Shown: positions 27,335 to 37,975, counted from the first letter of the stretch. The stretch: DNA of 64,000 nucleotides from Clostridium sp. SY8519 (GCF_000270305.1 NC_015737.1:182501-246500); one strand, 5' to 3'. Made by a program: numbers and translations. Notes: generated by a model not told the origin, from the letters alone.

Positions 27335-27868
27335 TCACCTGTTCTTATTCTCTGGTTCTCCGGAAGCCGACGGCTGTGCCGCTTCGGCCGGATCTTCCTC
27401 TGTCTCTCCGCTCTCTCCTCCGGCGGAAGATTCTCCGGATTCCGAAGGCTCTTCCTGCTCAGGTCTTCTGGAGGTCTGCTCCTCTTCCTCGTAAGACGCC
27501 TCCAGGCGGTCCAGTTCTGACAGATACTGTTCTGTCACTGTGCTGGCTGTCTGATACCGGTAATTCGCCACCAGAAAAGACAGCAGCAGATACAGCCCAA
27601 GAAATATAAGATACGCTACAGCAATCATGGCCGCCACCCGGCGAAAGCCGTGGGCAGCAATCTGTCGGTTGACAAATTCCCAGCTCATGCTGAGCCACAG
27701 GATAAAGGCGGCAATGAAGCACAGGGTGCCTGAAACAGCGGACAGCGCCACCTGAATGGTCAGGTAATCCGAATAGGTATGTCTGGCAATGCTGATCTGT
27801 GCGCCGATATCGCCGCTTTCCTTCATGGACATATGGGTCATCTGTCTGACGCGGTCTGTATTAATCAT
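27335..27868 (-). CDS. Two-helix membrane protein with acidic tail
   Basis: 177 residues. Two hydrophobic helices (VALSAVSGTLCFIAAFILWL; VAAMIAVAYLIFLGLYLLLS), then a coiled-coil-like segment and a Glu/Ser/Gly-rich, disordered C-terminus. No family recognised. It is the first gene after a strong promoter and precedes the membrane protein and cdaA, so it probably opens the long operon that reaches glmM. Confidence 0.65.
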   Translation of the reverse strand: MINTDRVRQMTHMSMKESGDIGAQISIARHTYSDYLTIQVALSAVSGTLCFIAAFILWLSMSWEFVNRQIAAHGFRRVAAMIAVAYLIFLGLYLLLSFLVANYRYQTASTVTEQYLSELDRLEASYEEEEQTSRRPEQEEPSESGESSAGGESGETEEDPAEAAQPSASGEPENKNR

Positions 27869-27957
27869 TCATCTGCTCCCGTAAAATCTCCGCAGCCGGA
27901 CCGCCGCCTGTCTTACTGAAAAAGACACAATACGCTACGGTACCATGCTGTTTTAAG

Positions 27958-27987
27958 ATTATAGCATAAACAGCAAGAAGCCTTCAA
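27958..27987 (-). promoter_or_regulatory. Promoter of the 27868-to-glmM operon
   Basis: TTGAAG (27982-27987) and TATAAT (27958-27963) with 18 nt between them, plus an extended -10 (TGC before TATAAT). The -35 overlaps the stop region of comF. Gaps between all following genes down to glmM are short, and no terminator was seen before 16714. Confidence 0.75.
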
Positions 27988-28685
27988 CCGCCAATCGCCG
28001 CTGTAATCACATAGACCCTCCGCGCTCCCGCCTGCCGCAGTGCCGCTGCAGCCGCGTCCGCCGTGGCGCCTGTCGTGTAAATATCATCAATCAGCAGGAT
28101 CCTTTCTTCCGGCTGAATCTTCCTGCCGGCCTGGAACGCGCGGTCCAGATTGGATTTTCGCTGGCAGCCGCTTAACTGCTTCTGCGGTACGGTGGATTTG
28201 ATCCGGGTCAGAAGCCGGTCTTCCACCGGGATCCCCAGTTCCGCCCCGATACGTTCCGCCAGAAGCGCCGCCTGATTATATCCCCGCTGCTTCTGTCTGG
28301 CGGGATGCAGCGGAACCGATGCAAGCACAGTGATTTCCCGTGTCTGAATAAACTCTCCCAGACGGCTGCAGATCCCGGCTGCGTAAAACCGGGCATATTC
28401 TCTGCAGTTGGCATACTTGAAACGGTACAGGGACTGCCGCACCGCACCCTGATAGGACAGAAGTGACCTGCCCTGATCAAATGCATGCCGGATTTTCTCA
28501 CAGTCCCCGCAGTACTCTGCCCGGCCATCTTCCAGCGGTCTTCCGCACTTCATACAGTACTGTCTGTCCACATAGCGGAGGGTGTCCGCGCAGGCCCTGC
28601 AGATCAGTCCGCGGTCCGGGATCCTTCCGCAGATCGGACAGCGGGGCGGATAAAACAGATCCAGTATCCGGTCACGAATCAGCAC
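27984..28685 (-). CDS. comF: ComF family protein (phosphoribosyltransferase-like)
   Basis: Related to ComFC, needed for DNA uptake in competent bacteria. The N-terminal zinc cluster is CPICGRIPDRGLICRAC with CMKCGRPLEDGRAEYCGDC. The PRT motif is ILLIDDIYTTGATADAAAAA. QRGYNQAALLAERI is the usual family stretch. I start at GTG 28685 (233 residues), overlapping recD2 by 14 nt. An ATG at 28757 has a better SD (AAGGAGG, but inside recD2 codons) and would add 24 non-conserved residues. The start is therefore uncertain. Confidence 0.85.
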   Translation of the reverse strand: MLIRDRILDLFYPPRCPICGRIPDRGLICRACADTLRYVDRQYCMKCGRPLEDGRAEYCGDCEKIRHAFDQGRSLLSYQGAVRQSLYRFKYANCREYARFYAAGICSRLGEFIQTREITVLASVPLHPARQKQRGYNQAALLAERIGAELGIPVEDRLLTRIKSTVPQKQLSGCQRKSNLDRAFQAGRKIQPEERILLIDDIYTTGATADAAAAALRQAGARRVYVITAAIGG

Positions 28686-30960
28686 GCTCCGGCCAGTCCG
28701 CCGTTTCTGCCCCGTCGGGACAGCTGCTCCATTTTTCCATCGGATTCTCCCCCTCATGCATTTCCTCCTTCAGTCTGCTGAGCAGTCCGCTGTAACGCTT
28801 CTGTTCGCTTGCATTCGCGATCATTCCCTGAAAAACCTGTTCATCCCCCACCAGCACCACACAGTTTTTCGCTCTTGTAACGGCCGTATAGAGCAGGTTG
28901 CGGTTCATCAGCATCCGCGGGCCGCTCAGCAGCGGGATCACCACCGCCGGATATTCCGATCCCTGGGACTTGTGAATGGTCACCGCGTATGCCAGTTCCA
29001 GCTCATCCAGCTGTCCGAATTCATAATCCACTTTCCGCCGGTCCTCATACTCCACGGTCACCGTCTGGGAAAACTCGTCAATGCAGCGGATCACGCCGGT
29101 GTCTCCGTTGAATACTCCCACACCCCGGTCAATAGGGATGCCGTATTTGCTGGAAACCGTCCACTCCAGCTGATAATTGTTCCGGATCTGCATGACCTTG
29201 TCCCCTTCCCGGAACAGATCACTGCCCTGCTGCCGCTCTGCCCTGGATGGATCCGGCGGATTCAGATACTGCTGCATGATTTTATTGAGACGTTCCACGC
29301 CCAGCATTCCTTTCCGCATGGGCGTCAGCAGCTGAATTTCCCTGGAATCCGCCTGGATGTACTTCGGCAGGCTGTCGCGGATCAGCTTAATGCAGAGGCC
29401 GATGATCTCATTGGCGTCATAACGCTTCAGGAAGAAAAAGTCCCGGCTTTTGTTGTTTACCGTAATGGCCTCACCGGCATTGATCCTGTGGGCATTCACA
29501 ATAATATCACTGCTGGAGGCCTGACGGAAAATCCGGTTCAGCCGTACCGTATGGCAGATTCCGGAGTCAATAATATCCTTCAGCACCGTTCCCGGCCCTA
29601 CGCTGGGCAGCTGATTAATATCTCCCACAAGGATCAGACGCGTCCCGGGAAGCACCGCCTTCAGGAGGGCATACATCAGAGAAATATCCACCATGGACAT
29701 CTCGTCGATAATAATGACATCCGCCTCCAGCGGGTTCTCCGCATTTCGTTCAAACCCCGCATTTCCCTCGATTCCACCGGATAGTTCCAGCATCCGGTGA
29801 ATGGTCTTTGCTTCGTAGCCTGTGGCCTCGCTCATACGCTTGGCTGCTCTGCCGGTCGGGGCTGCCAGAAGGATATCGCAGCCTTCCTGGTCAAAATACC
29901 GAAGGATCATGTTAATAATGGTGGTTTTACCGGTGCCGGGACCGCCGGTGATCACAAGGAGGCCGTTCCGGATCGCCGCCTTGACTGCTTCCATCTGTCT
30001 CTCTTCCGGCTCCAGTCCGCTTTCTTTTTCGATTTTTCGTACCTGCTCTTCAATCTCCCGCTCCGGTACGTCATATTCCGCATTCAGCTGCCCCAGCATA
30101 TATGCGGTATTTTCCTCCATGTAATAGTAAGCGGTCGCGTACACCCACAGATCCTTCTCCGTTTCTTTCAGGACCACCTTTCGGTCAATCGCCAGGTCCA
30201 TATAATGCCGGCGGACCGCCTCTTCATCCACTTCCAGCATCTGCGCCGTCTGCTCGGTCAGCATGCGGGCAGGCAGGCAGGTATTTCCCTGCAAAGCGGC
30301 CTGCTGCAGCATGTAAAGGATCCCGCTTCGGATCCGGAAATCCGAATCCCGGTGTATTCCCGCCCTGCGCGCGATTTCGTCCGCTGTGCGAAATCCCACC
30401 CCGGTCATGTCATCTGCCAGTTTGTAAGGATTGGTGCGGATCATATCATACAGCTCCGCCCCATAGGTCTGATAAATCTTCACTGCCAGGTTCATGGCGA
30501 TCCCGTACTTCTGCAGATACATCATCGCGCTGCGCATCTCCCGTTTCCGGGAAACCTGCTCAGCAATCTCCCTGGCCTTACGTTCACTGATTCCCTTGAT
30601 CTCTGCCAGGCGTTCCGGTTCCTCCTCGATGATGCGAAAGGTATCCTCGCCGAAGCGTTTTACGATACGTGCCGCCAGTGCCGCGCCGATTCCGCGGATC
30701 GCCCCGGAACTCAGATACCGTTCTGCAGAAACCGCGTCCTGAAGCATGGTTTCTTCATACTCACGAATCCGGAACTGCTGCCCGTAAGAGGGATGTGTCG
30801 TGTACTCTCCCCGGGCCACCATGCTCATCCCCTCATCCACAGAAGGGAAGGTGCCGACACAGGTCTGTTCTTCCCCGTCACTGATCAGATTCAGTACGGT
30901 ATATCCGTTTTCCTGATTTCTGAATATGATATGGTCCACATATCCGCGGATTTCTTCCAT
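28672..30960 (-). CDS. recD2: RecD2-type ATP-dependent DNA helicase
   Basis: Superfamily 1B 5'-3' helicase not associated with RecBC. It has an N-terminal OB-like region, helix-hairpin-helix stretches (RGIGAALAARIVKRFGED; EIKGISERKAREIAEQV), Walker A ITGGPGTGKTTIINMIL, the DEMSMVD box, GDINQLPSVGPGTVLKDI, and the C-terminal motif AYAVTIHKSQGSEYPAVVIP. The ATG at 30960 is preceded by AAAGGAG, giving 762 residues. Confidence 0.95.
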   Translation of the reverse strand: MEEIRGYVDHIIFRNQENGYTVLNLISDGEEQTCVGTFPSVDEGMSMVARGEYTTHPSYGQQFRIREYEETMLQDAVSAERYLSSGAIRGIGAALAARIVKRFGEDTFRIIEEEPERLAEIKGISERKAREIAEQVSRKREMRSAMMYLQKYGIAMNLAVKIYQTYGAELYDMIRTNPYKLADDMTGVGFRTADEIARRAGIHRDSDFRIRSGILYMLQQAALQGNTCLPARMLTEQTAQMLEVDEEAVRRHYMDLAIDRKVVLKETEKDLWVYATAYYYMEENTAYMLGQLNAEYDVPEREIEEQVRKIEKESGLEPEERQMEAVKAAIRNGLLVITGGPGTGKTTIINMILRYFDQEGCDILLAAPTGRAAKRMSEATGYEAKTIHRMLELSGGIEGNAGFERNAENPLEADVIIIDEMSMVDISLMYALLKAVLPGTRLILVGDINQLPSVGPGTVLKDIIDSGICHTVRLNRIFRQASSSDIIVNAHRINAGEAITVNNKSRDFFFLKRYDANEIIGLCIKLIRDSLPKYIQADSREIQLLTPMRKGMLGVERLNKIMQQYLNPPDPSRAERQQGSDLFREGDKVMQIRNNYQLEWTVSSKYGIPIDRGVGVFNGDTGVIRCIDEFSQTVTVEYEDRRKVDYEFGQLDELELAYAVTIHKSQGSEYPAVVIPLLSGPRMLMNRNLLYTAVTRAKNCVVLVGDEQVFQGMIANASEQKRYSGLLSRLKEEMHEGENPMEKWSSCPDGAETADWPERADS

Positions 30961-31000
30961 TTCTGCTCCTTTATCCCACTGCACTGCAGGCGCAGCACGC

Positions 31001-31028
31001 AAAACAGGGCTGTCATCCGACAGCCCTG
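31001..31028 (-). terminator. Terminator after mreB
   Basis: CAGGGCTGTC (31005-31014) pairs perfectly with GACAGCCCTG (31019-31028), loop ATCC, followed on the minus strand by TTTT. The T tract is short, so some read-through into recD2, which starts 41 nt later, is likely. Confidence 0.7.
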
Positions 31029-31044
31029 CAAATATCATTTCCTG

Positions 31045-32043
31045 TTACTTTTCTACTTCTCTGTGGCCGGTAAGGAATTCGACATATTTACCGGTTCCGA
31101 TTGCTACGCAAGTCATCGGATCGTCTGCTGTCATGGTATTAATTCCAGTATGAGACTCCAGCAGTTCCTCGAGTCCGCGCAGCAAAGCGCCGCCGCCGGT
31201 CAGAACGATTCCTCTGTCCGCAACGTCCGCTGCCAGCTCCGGCGGTGTTTTTTCCAGTACACTATGCACAGCTTCCACGATCTGCATCGTAGACTCTCTC
31301 AACGCCTCTTCGGTCTCTTCGGAATTGACCGTAACAGTCTTCGGAAGTCCTGTCACCAGGTTGCGTCCGCGGATATCCAATGTCATCGGCTCTGCCAGCG
31401 GATAGCAGGTTCCGATCTTGATCTTGATGTCTTCCGCCGTACGTTCGCCGATCAGCAAGTTGTGTTTTTTGCGCATGTACCGTACGATTGCCTCGTCAAA
31501 ATCATCTCCGGCGATCTTGATAGATGTGCTGACTACCGTGCCGCCCAGTGAAATAATCGCGATATCCGTGGTGCCGCCTCCGATATCGACGATCATATTG
31601 CCGCATGGCTTCGCAATATCGATCCCTGCTCCGATTGCGGCTGCAATCGGCTCTTCGATGATTCTCACATCACGCGCGCCGGCCTGAAAGGTGGCATCTT
31701 CCACTGCCTTTTTCTCTACTTCTGTTACTCCGCTCGGCACACACACACTGATCAGCGGCTTGCGGAAGCCCTTCTTTCCGGCTGCCTTGCGGATAAAATA
31801 ACGCATCATCTTCTCGGTGACTGTATAATCGGAAATGACGCCCTGGCGCAGCGGGCGGACCGCCACAATATTGCCCGGTGTACGCCCCAGCATCTCACGG
31901 GCTTCTTCTCCGATGGCCTTGATCTTATTTGTATCCCGATCAAAAGCCACAACTGACGGCTCCTTCAGTACCACGCCCTTTCCCTTTACATAGACGAGTA
32001 TACTGGCCGTCCCCAAATCTATTCCAATATCACTTGCTGCCAT
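31045..32043 (-). CDS. mreB: MreB/Mbl-family actin-like rod-shape protein
   Basis: Bacterial actin that directs lateral wall synthesis. ATP-binding motifs are SDIGIDLGTASILVYVKG, IVDIGGGTTDIAIISLGG and GIVLTGGGALLRGLEELL; VCVPSGVTEVEKKAVEDA and RIIEEPIAAAIGAGID are characteristic. 332 residues from ATG 32043 (SD AAAGGAG). mreC and mreD are not adjacent, so this is a solitary copy, as for mbl; sequence alone does not tell mreB from mbl. Confidence 0.93.
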   Translation of the reverse strand: MAASDIGIDLGTASILVYVKGKGVVLKEPSVVAFDRDTNKIKAIGEEAREMLGRTPGNIVAVRPLRQGVISDYTVTEKMMRYFIRKAAGKKGFRKPLISVCVPSGVTEVEKKAVEDATFQAGARDVRIIEEPIAAAIGAGIDIAKPCGNMIVDIGGGTTDIAIISLGGTVVSTSIKIAGDDFDEAIVRYMRKKHNLLIGERTAEDIKIKIGTCYPLAEPMTLDIRGRNLVTGLPKTVTVNSEETEEALRESTMQIVEAVHSVLEKTPPELAADVADRGIVLTGGGALLRGLEELLESHTGINTMTADDPMTCVAIGTGKYVEFLTGHREVEK

Positions 32044-32081
32044 AGTGCGACTCCTTTCAAGTGTTCTGCGCATATGTATTT

Positions 32082-32110
32082 ATTATATACAAGTGCTGTC
32101 ATTTTTCAAA
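32082..32110 (-). promoter_or_regulatory. Promoter of mreB
   Basis: TTTGAA (32105-32110) with 17 nt, or TTGAAA (32104-32109) with 16 nt, before TATAAT (32082-32087), about 40 nt upstream of the mreB start. The sequence behind it is very AT-rich, which favours strong initiation. Confidence 0.75.
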
Positions 32111-32172
32111 GTACTTTTTGATTACAAATATTAATATTTTTTTTCAAAAGAAATGCAGAAAACGCAACATTT

Positions 32173-35028
32173 TCAACAGTCTTCGGGACAGGTGCGCGGC
32201 TCGGCCAATATCTTTTTCAGGTACTGTCCGGTGTAGCTTTCGGATACTTCTGCCACCTGTTCCGGTGTGCCGCACGCTACCACAGTGCCGCCGCCGTCTC
32301 CGCCTTCCGGCCCCATATCGATAATATAGTCCGCAGTTTTTATCACTTCCAGGTTGTGCTCTATGACAATCACCGTATTGCCTTCTTCCGTCAGGCGCTG
32401 CAGGATTTCCACCAGCTTATGCACATCCGCGAAATGCAGACCTGTGGTGGGTTCATCCAGGATGTACACCGTCCGCCCGGTGCTTTGGCGGCTCAGTTCC
32501 GTGGCCAGCTTGATTCTCTGGGCCTCTCCGCCGGACAGTTCCGTCGAGGGCTGCCCCAGCCGGATATAGGAGAGTCCCACGTCATACAGGGTCTGGATCT
32601 TATTGCGGATCTGTTTGACCGGCTGGAAAAACTCCAGGGCCTCCTCCACCGTCATATTCAGCACGTCATAAATAGTTTTTCCCTTGTAATGCACATCCAG
32701 GGTTTCCCGGTTGTACCGTTTGCCGTGGCAGACTTCGCAGGGCACATAAACATCCGGAAGGAAATGCATCTCAATTCGGATGATTCCGTCTCCGTGGCAG
32801 GCTTCGCAGCGGCCGCCCTTCACATTAAAACTAAACCGCCCTTTCTTATATCCCCGTGCCTTTGCCTCCGGTGTGGCCGCAAAAAGATCCCGGATTTTGT
32901 CAAAAACACCGGTATATGTGGCCGGATTGGACCGGGGCGTTCTGCCGATGGGGGACTGGTCAATGCAGATCACCTTATCCAGCTGCTCCAGGCCGTCGAT
33001 TCCCTTATGTTTTCCCGGAATGCATCTGGCACGATTCAGATCCCGCTCCAGGTGTTTGTACAGAATCTCATTCACCAGCGAGCTCTTGCCGGAACCGGAA
33101 ACACCGGTCACACAGGTGAGCACGCCCAGCGGAAACTTCACATCCACATTTTTGAGGTTGTTTTCCTTCGCGCCGCGCACCGTGAGCCAGCCTGCAGGCT
33201 TCCTGCGGGTATCCGGAACCGGAATTTTTTTCCGGCCGCTCAGATAGGCTCCGGTCACAGAATCCGGATTGTTCATAATATCCCGGGCGGTACCGGCCGC
33301 CACAACACGGCCTCCGTGTTCGCCGGCTCCCGGCCCGATATCCACGATATAATCCGCTTCCAGCATCGTCTCTTCATCATGTTCCACAACAATCAGTGTA
33401 TTGCCCAGATCCTTCAGATGCTTCAATGCCGCCAGCAGCCGTCCGTTGTCCCTCTGATGGAGTCCGATGCTGGGTTCATCCAAAATGTATGTGACGCCCA
33501 CCAGGCCGGATCCGATCTGGGTGGCAAGCCGGATTCTCTGGGCTTCTCCGCCGGACAGGGTCCCGGTAGACCGCGCCAGCGACAGGTAATCCAGTCCAAC
33601 CTGCACCAGGAAGCCTACCCGTCCCCGGATTTCTTTTAATATCTGATCCGCAATCAGATGCTGCTGCGGCGTCAGGGAAATATTTCCCAGGAACTCATAG
33701 AGATCCCGGACTGACATGGCGGTCACTTCGTAGATATTCCTGTCTGACACGGTGACTGCCAGAGATTCCGGTTTCAGCCGGCGCCCGCCGCAGGCTTTGC
33801 ATGGGGTAATCCGCATAAAAGACTCGTATTCCTGCTTCACCGTCTCAGACCCGGTTTCCCGGTATCTGCGCTCCTCATTTCGGATCAGTCCTTCAAACGC
33901 GATATCGTAGTCACCGACTCCGCGCTGGCCGACATAATGGACTTTTACCTTTTTTCCATCAGTACCGTATAAAATCACATTCTGCGCCTCTTCGGACAGC
34001 TGTTCAAAGGGCGTATCCAGAGAGAAGCCATAGGTATCCGCCAAAGCCTTCAGCACCGCGTAAGTAAAGCTCCCTTCCTTCGCGGAGGACTGCCAGCCCA
34101 TGGCCACAATGGCTCCCTGGGATAAGGACAGGCTTCTGTCCGGAATCATCAGATCCGGGTCAAATTCCATCTTATACCCAAGACCCGCGCAGACCGGGCA
34201 GGCGCCGAAGGGATTATTAAAGGAAAAGCTGCGGGGTTCGATTTCATCAATGCTGATCCCGCAGTCCGGGCAGGAAAAATTCTGGGAAAACTGCAGCGGT
34301 TCCCCGCCGATCACATCCACGGTCAGCAGGCCGTCAGACAGCTGCAGCACATTTTCGATGGAATCTGCCATACGGGTCTCGATGCCCTCCCGGATCACCA
34401 GCCGGTCCACCACGATGTCAATGCTATGCTTGATGTTTTTATCCAGCACAATATCTTCGGACAGATCATAGTTACTGCCGTCAATCCGCACCCGCACATA
34501 TCCGCTTTTTCTGGCCTGGGCCAGTAATTTCTCGTGCCGTCCTTTGCGTCCGCGCACCACCGGCGCCAGGAGCTGAATCTTTGTCCGTTCCGGAAGCTTC
34601 ATCAGGGCGTCCACCATCTGATCCACGGTTTGGCGGCTGATTTCCCTGCCGCATTTCGGGCAGTGGGGAATCCCGGCCCGGGCATACAGGAGACGGAAAT
34701 AGTCGTAGATTTCCGTGACCGTTCCCACGGTAGACCGGGGATTCCGGTTGGTGGATTTCTGGTCGATGGAAATCGCCGGAGACAGTCCTTCGATCTTTTC
34801 TACGTCCGGTTTTTCCATCTGGCCGAGGAACTGACGGGCATAGGAAGACAGGGATTCCATATACCGGCGCTGTCCTTCCGCGTAAATTGTGTCAAAGGCC
34901 AGGGAGGATTTGCCGGAGCCGGACAGTCCCGTCAGTACAATCAGTTCATCCCTGGGAATGTCCAGGTCAATGTGTTTCAGGTTATGCTCATTGGCACCCC
35001 GGATTTTAATCAGTTTCTTTTCTTTCAT
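32173..35028 (-). CDS. uvrA: UvrABC excinuclease subunit A
   Basis: Damage-recognising ATPase of nucleotide excision repair, 951 residues. Two ABC modules: Walker [21 protein letters not shown] and [20 protein letters not shown]; signatures [17 protein letters not shown] and [17 protein letters not shown]. Zinc-binding Cys sets include [14 protein letters not shown] with CPVCAG, and CEACHGDG with CEVCHGKR. Downstream of uvrB by 48 nt. The SD is weak (AGGTAAT), suggesting lower expression than uvrB. Confidence 0.97.
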   Translation of the reverse strand: MKEKKLIKIRGANEHNLKHIDLDIPRDELIVLTGLSGSGKSSLAFDTIYAEGQRRYMESLSSYARQFLGQMEKPDVEKIEGLSPAISIDQKSTNRNPRSTVGTVTEIYDYFRLLYARAGIPHCPKCGREISRQTVDQMVDALMKLPERTKIQLLAPVVRGRKGRHEKLLAQARKSGYVRVRIDGSNYDLSEDIVLDKNIKHSIDIVVDRLVIREGIETRMADSIENVLQLSDGLLTVDVIGGEPLQFSQNFSCPDCGISIDEIEPRSFSFNNPFGACPVCAGLGYKMEFDPDLMIPDRSLSLSQGAIVAMGWQSSAKEGSFTYAVLKALADTYGFSLDTPFEQLSEEAQNVILYGTDGKKVKVHYVGQRGVGDYDIAFEGLIRNEERRYRETGSETVKQEYESFMRITPCKACGGRRLKPESLAVTVSDRNIYEVTAMSVRDLYEFLGNISLTPQQHLIADQILKEIRGRVGFLVQVGLDYLSLARSTGTLSGGEAQRIRLATQIGSGLVGVTYILDEPSIGLHQRDNGRLLAALKHLKDLGNTLIVVEHDEETMLEADYIVDIGPGAGEHGGRVVAAGTARDIMNNPDSVTGAYLSGRKKIPVPDTRRKPAGWLTVRGAKENNLKNVDVKFPLGVLTCVTGVSGSGKSSLVNEILYKHLERDLNRARCIPGKHKGIDGLEQLDKVICIDQSPIGRTPRSNPATYTGVFDKIRDLFAATPEAKARGYKKGRFSFNVKGGRCEACHGDGIIRIEMHFLPDVYVPCEVCHGKRYNRETLDVHYKGKTIYDVLNMTVEEALEFFQPVKQIRNKIQTLYDVGLSYIRLGQPSTELSGGEAQRIKLATELSRQSTGRTVYILDEPTTGLHFADVHKLVEILQRLTEEGNTVIVIEHNLEVIKTADYIIDMGPEGGDGGGTVVACGTPEQVAEVSESYTGQYLKKILAEPRTCPEDC

Positions 35029-35076
35029 ATTATTATCTATTACCTGTGGTTCTGTGTTTTCTTCTCACGGTCCGCA

Positions 35077-37062
35077 TCAGCCTGCTTCCTGCAGATGCTT
35101 CTTTAATTCGATCATCTGATCCCGCAGCACGGCTGCCGTCTCGAAATCCAGATCGGCTGCTGCTTTCTTCATTTTTTCGGTAATTTTGCGGATCATCTGT
35201 TCCAGTTCTTTCCTGTTCATGGATTCCGGATCTTTTTTCAGCTCAGTATCCGCAGATGCCGCCTTTTTGGATATACTGATCAGGTCCCGGACTTCCTTGT
35301 GAATCGTCTGCGGCGTAATCCCATGGGCTTCGTTATATTCCATCTGAATCCTGCGTCTGCGCTCCGTTTCATCCAGAGCCGCGCGCATGGAATCCGTTAT
35401 CACATCCGCGTACATAATCACATGCCCCCGGTCATTGCGGGCCGCACGGCCGATGGTCTGGATCAGGGATGTTTCCGAACGGAGAAATCCCTCCTTGTCC
35501 GCGTCCAGAATGACTACCAGGGAAATCTCAGGAATATCCAGGCCTTCCCGCAGCAGGTTGATGCCCACCAGCACATCAAACACATCCAGACGCATATCCC
35601 GGATGATTTCCGCCCGCTCCAGGGTGTCAATATCCGAGTGCAGATACCGGACCCGTATTCCGATTTCTTTCATATAACCGGTCAGATCTTCTGCCATGCG
35701 CTTGGTCAGAGTGGTAATCAGGATCTTGCTGCCCCGCTGGGTTTCCTTGCGGACCTCCCCGACCAGATCGTCGATCTGTCCCTCCACAGGACGCACTTCC
35801 ACTGCGGGATCCAGCAGACCGGTTGGGCGGATAATCTGTTCGGTGCGCAGCAGCTCATGCTCCTCTTCGTAGGTATTCGGTGTCGCGGACACAAACAGCA
35901 TCTGATTGATTTTTCCTTCAAATTCCTCAAAATTCAGGGGCCGGTTGTCCTTGGCGGAAGGCAGGCGGAACCCGTAATCCACCAGAGTGGTTTTTCTGGA
36001 CTGGTCTCCGAAATACATTCCCCGGATCTGGGGAATCGTGATATGGGACTCATCGACCATGATCATAAAATCATCCGGGAAATAATCGATCAGTGTATAA
36101 GGCGGCGTACCCGGCGCCAGTCCCGCCAGATGCCGGGAATAATTCTCAATACCGGAACAGAACCCGGTTTCCCGCAGCATCTCAATGTCAAAATTGGTGC
36201 GTTCCGCTATTCTCTGGGCTTCCAGGAGTTTGTCCTCACGTTTGAAATAATTCACCCGTTCCTTCAGTTCTTCCTCAATTCCAATGACCGCCTCATTGAT
36301 TTTCTCCTGGGGAACTACATAATGGGAGGCCGGAAATACCGCGATATGCTTCAGCTCGCTGCGGATCTCCCCGGTCAGCACATCAATCTCCGTGATCCGG
36401 TCCACTTCATCGCCGAAGAACTCCACCCGGACGGCAGTTTCCCCTTTGTCTGCCGGAAAAATCTCCAGCACATCTCCCCGCACCCGGAACGTGCCGCGCT
36501 GAAAGTCCATATCATTTCGGGAATACTGCATTTCCACCAGTTTGCGGATGACTTCATCTCTGTCCTTTTCCATACCCGGCCGCAGGGACACACACATATT
36601 CTGATAATCCACCGGGCTTCCGAGGCCGTAGATACAGGAAACGGACGCGACGATAATGACATCCCTGCGCTCGGACAGGGCGGCTGTGGCTGACAGGCGC
36701 AGTTTGTCGATTTCGTCATTGATCGCGCTGTCTTTTTCAATATAGGTATCCGTGGACGGCACATAGGCTTCCGGCTGATAGTAATCATAATAGGAGACAA
36801 AATACTCCACTGCGTTTTCCGGGAAAAATTCCTTGAATTCTCCGTACAGCTGCGCAGCCAGCGTCTTATTATGGGAAATGATCAGTGTGGGGCGGTTCAG
36901 TCTGGCAATCACATTTGCCATGGTAAATGTCTTGCCGGATCCGGTAACCCCAAGAAGTGTCTGAAACTGATTGCCTTCCTGAAATCCCCTGACCAGATCT
37001 TCAATTGCCGCCGGCTGATCCCCGGTCGGCTGATACTTGGAATGAAGCACAAAATGATCCAT
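35077..37062 (-). CDS. uvrB: UvrABC excinuclease subunit B
   Basis: Helicase-like damage verification subunit, 661 residues from ATG 37062 (SD AAAGGAGAGG). Walker [21 protein letters not shown]; damage-probing beta-hairpin [20 protein letters not shown]; helicase motif [20 protein letters not shown]. The C-terminal UVR motif [20 protein letters not shown] binds UvrA or UvrC. Confidence 0.97.
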   Translation of the reverse strand: MDHFVLHSKYQPTGDQPAAIEDLVRGFQEGNQFQTLLGVTGSGKTFTMANVIARLNRPTLIISHNKTLAAQLYGEFKEFFPENAVEYFVSYYDYYQPEAYVPSTDTYIEKDSAINDEIDKLRLSATAALSERRDVIIVASVSCIYGLGSPVDYQNMCVSLRPGMEKDRDEVIRKLVEMQYSRNDMDFQRGTFRVRGDVLEIFPADKGETAVRVEFFGDEVDRITEIDVLTGEIRSELKHIAVFPASHYVVPQEKINEAVIGIEEELKERVNYFKREDKLLEAQRIAERTNFDIEMLRETGFCSGIENYSRHLAGLAPGTPPYTLIDYFPDDFMIMVDESHITIPQIRGMYFGDQSRKTTLVDYGFRLPSAKDNRPLNFEEFEGKINQMLFVSATPNTYEEEHELLRTEQIIRPTGLLDPAVEVRPVEGQIDDLVGEVRKETQRGSKILITTLTKRMAEDLTGYMKEIGIRVRYLHSDIDTLERAEIIRDMRLDVFDVLVGINLLREGLDIPEISLVVILDADKEGFLRSETSLIQTIGRAARNDRGHVIMYADVITDSMRAALDETERRRRIQMEYNEAHGITPQTIHKEVRDLISISKKAASADTELKKDPESMNRKELEQMIRKITEKMKKAAADLDFETAAVLRDQMIELKKHLQEAG

Positions 37063-37098
37063 GACCCTCTCCTTTCTGACTGCTGCAATTGGTTTATT

Positions 37099-37107
37099 AG
37101 TATAACA
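37099..37107 (-). promoter_or_regulatory. Extended -10 promoter of uvrBA
   Basis: TGTTATACT on the minus strand matches an extended -10 (TG-n-TATACT) about 40 nt upstream of uvrB. No good -35 is visible because the preceding hairpin terminator occupies that position. No clear LexA box was seen. Confidence 0.45.
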
Positions 37108-37111
37108 CCGG

Positions 37112-37146
37112 AAAAAGAAAAATTCCACATCCTTTGATGTGGAATT
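37112..37146 (-). terminator. Terminator of the 3D-domain protein gene
   Basis: AATTCCACATC (37121-37131) pairs perfectly with GATGTGGAATT (37136-37146). On the minus strand it is followed by TTTCTTTTT. Confidence 0.85.
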
Positions 37147-37177
37147 CTCTTTCTATAAATCGATACTTCTTAACTTC

Positions 37178-37819
37178 TTAGTAATATACTTTTACATTCA
37201 CGTAACGCACGCCCCAGCGGTCTGCCTTGGCATGGGAGGAAAACAGGATATCAATCCGGTTGCCTTTGATGGCCCCGCCGGTATCTTCCGCCCGGTATAC
37301 GTGGCCGTTGATTTCAACATTGCTGCGCAGGGGAATCACCCGGGGATCCACGGCGATCGTGCGGCCCGGTCTCAGTCTGGTGCCCAGTGCGGTGATTCCG
37401 GAATTGGAACCGTTGCAGCAGGCTCCCGGACAGTATCCGGTGGTCTTGACACGGATGACTTTATAGCGTTTCACCGTAACGGTGCAGCTGGCGGAAGCAT
37501 TGGTGCCCAGCACTTTCACACGGATAGTAGCCTTGCCGTTCTTTTTGCCTTTGACCACGCCTTTTTTTGTGACAGAAGCCACCCGGCTGTTGCTGGATGT
37601 CCATTTGACTGCCTTTCCGTTCGCGTTCGTAACCACGGCTTTGATCTGTTTCTGTGTACCGGATTTCACGGTAGCCTTTTTTGTCTTTAATACAACAGCG
37701 GTTTTCGCTGGTTTAGCGGCAGCCGCCTCTGCCTGTATGTTATTGGTTCCAAATACTGCCACAGCCGCAAAAAGAGAAATTCCGCATCCTGCCAGTACTT
37801 TTACTAATTTCTTTTTCAA
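37178..37819 (-). CDS. Secreted 3D-domain protein with Big2 domain
   Basis: 213 residues: a signal peptide (KKKLVKVLAGCGISLFAAVA ... AEA), a Big2 Ig-like domain (VKWTSSNSRVASVTKKGVVK), and a C-terminal 3D domain with TTGYCPGACCNG, AVDPRVIPLRSNVEI and the Asp triad region AEDTGGAIKGNRIDILF. 3D domains are related to MltA and Stp/RpfB-type enzymes that act on peptidoglycan, so this is probably a wall-lytic or wall-remodelling protein. SD GGAGG. Monocistronic, with its own promoter and terminator. Confidence 0.87.
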   Translation of the reverse strand: MKKKLVKVLAGCGISLFAAVAVFGTNNIQAEAAAAKPAKTAVVLKTKKATVKSGTQKQIKAVVTNANGKAVKWTSSNSRVASVTKKGVVKGKKNGKATIRVKVLGTNASASCTVTVKRYKVIRVKTTGYCPGACCNGSNSGITALGTRLRPGRTIAVDPRVIPLRSNVEINGHVYRAEDTGGAIKGNRIDILFSSHAKADRWGVRYVNVKVYY

Positions 37820-37864
37820 AACGTACCTCCAAAAAATATTACAATTATTTCATCGGCAGGAACT

Positions 37865-37893
37865 ATTCTAACGCATTTGTTGCATTTTGTTAA
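37865..37893 (-). promoter_or_regulatory. Promoter of the 3D-domain gene
   Basis: TTAACA (37888-37893) and TAGAAT (37865-37870), spacing 17 nt, 46 nt before the start codon. Confidence 0.65.
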
Positions 37894-37923
37894 GCGGTTT
37901 TAATATATTTGTAACATTTATGA

Positions 37924-37975
37924 AAAAAGAAAACCTCGCAATCCCTTGTCATCAGCGGGACTGCGAGGTTTGTAT
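37924..37975. terminator. Bidirectional terminator after the symporter operon
   Basis: AACCTCGCA (37932-37940) pairs with TGCGAGGTT (37962-37970), extended by TCCC/GGGA inside. T-rich runs follow on both strands; on the minus strand TTTTCTTTTTTC ends the transcript from the symporter and its two small genes. Confidence 0.8.

Noticed and set aside
28685-28757. Upstream ATG for comF with a perfect AAGGAGG
   Set aside because: Possible, but the SD consists of recD2 Lys-Glu-Glu codons and the added 24 residues are not family-like; kept only as an alternative start.
29797-31551. 584-codon plus-strand frame across recD2 and mreB
   Set aside because: It crosses two real genes, a terminator and their junction; the composition is that of antisense DNA.
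35299-36693. 464-codon plus-strand frame antisense to uvrB
   Set aside because: Fully covered by uvrB with all its motifs intact; no SD or domain.
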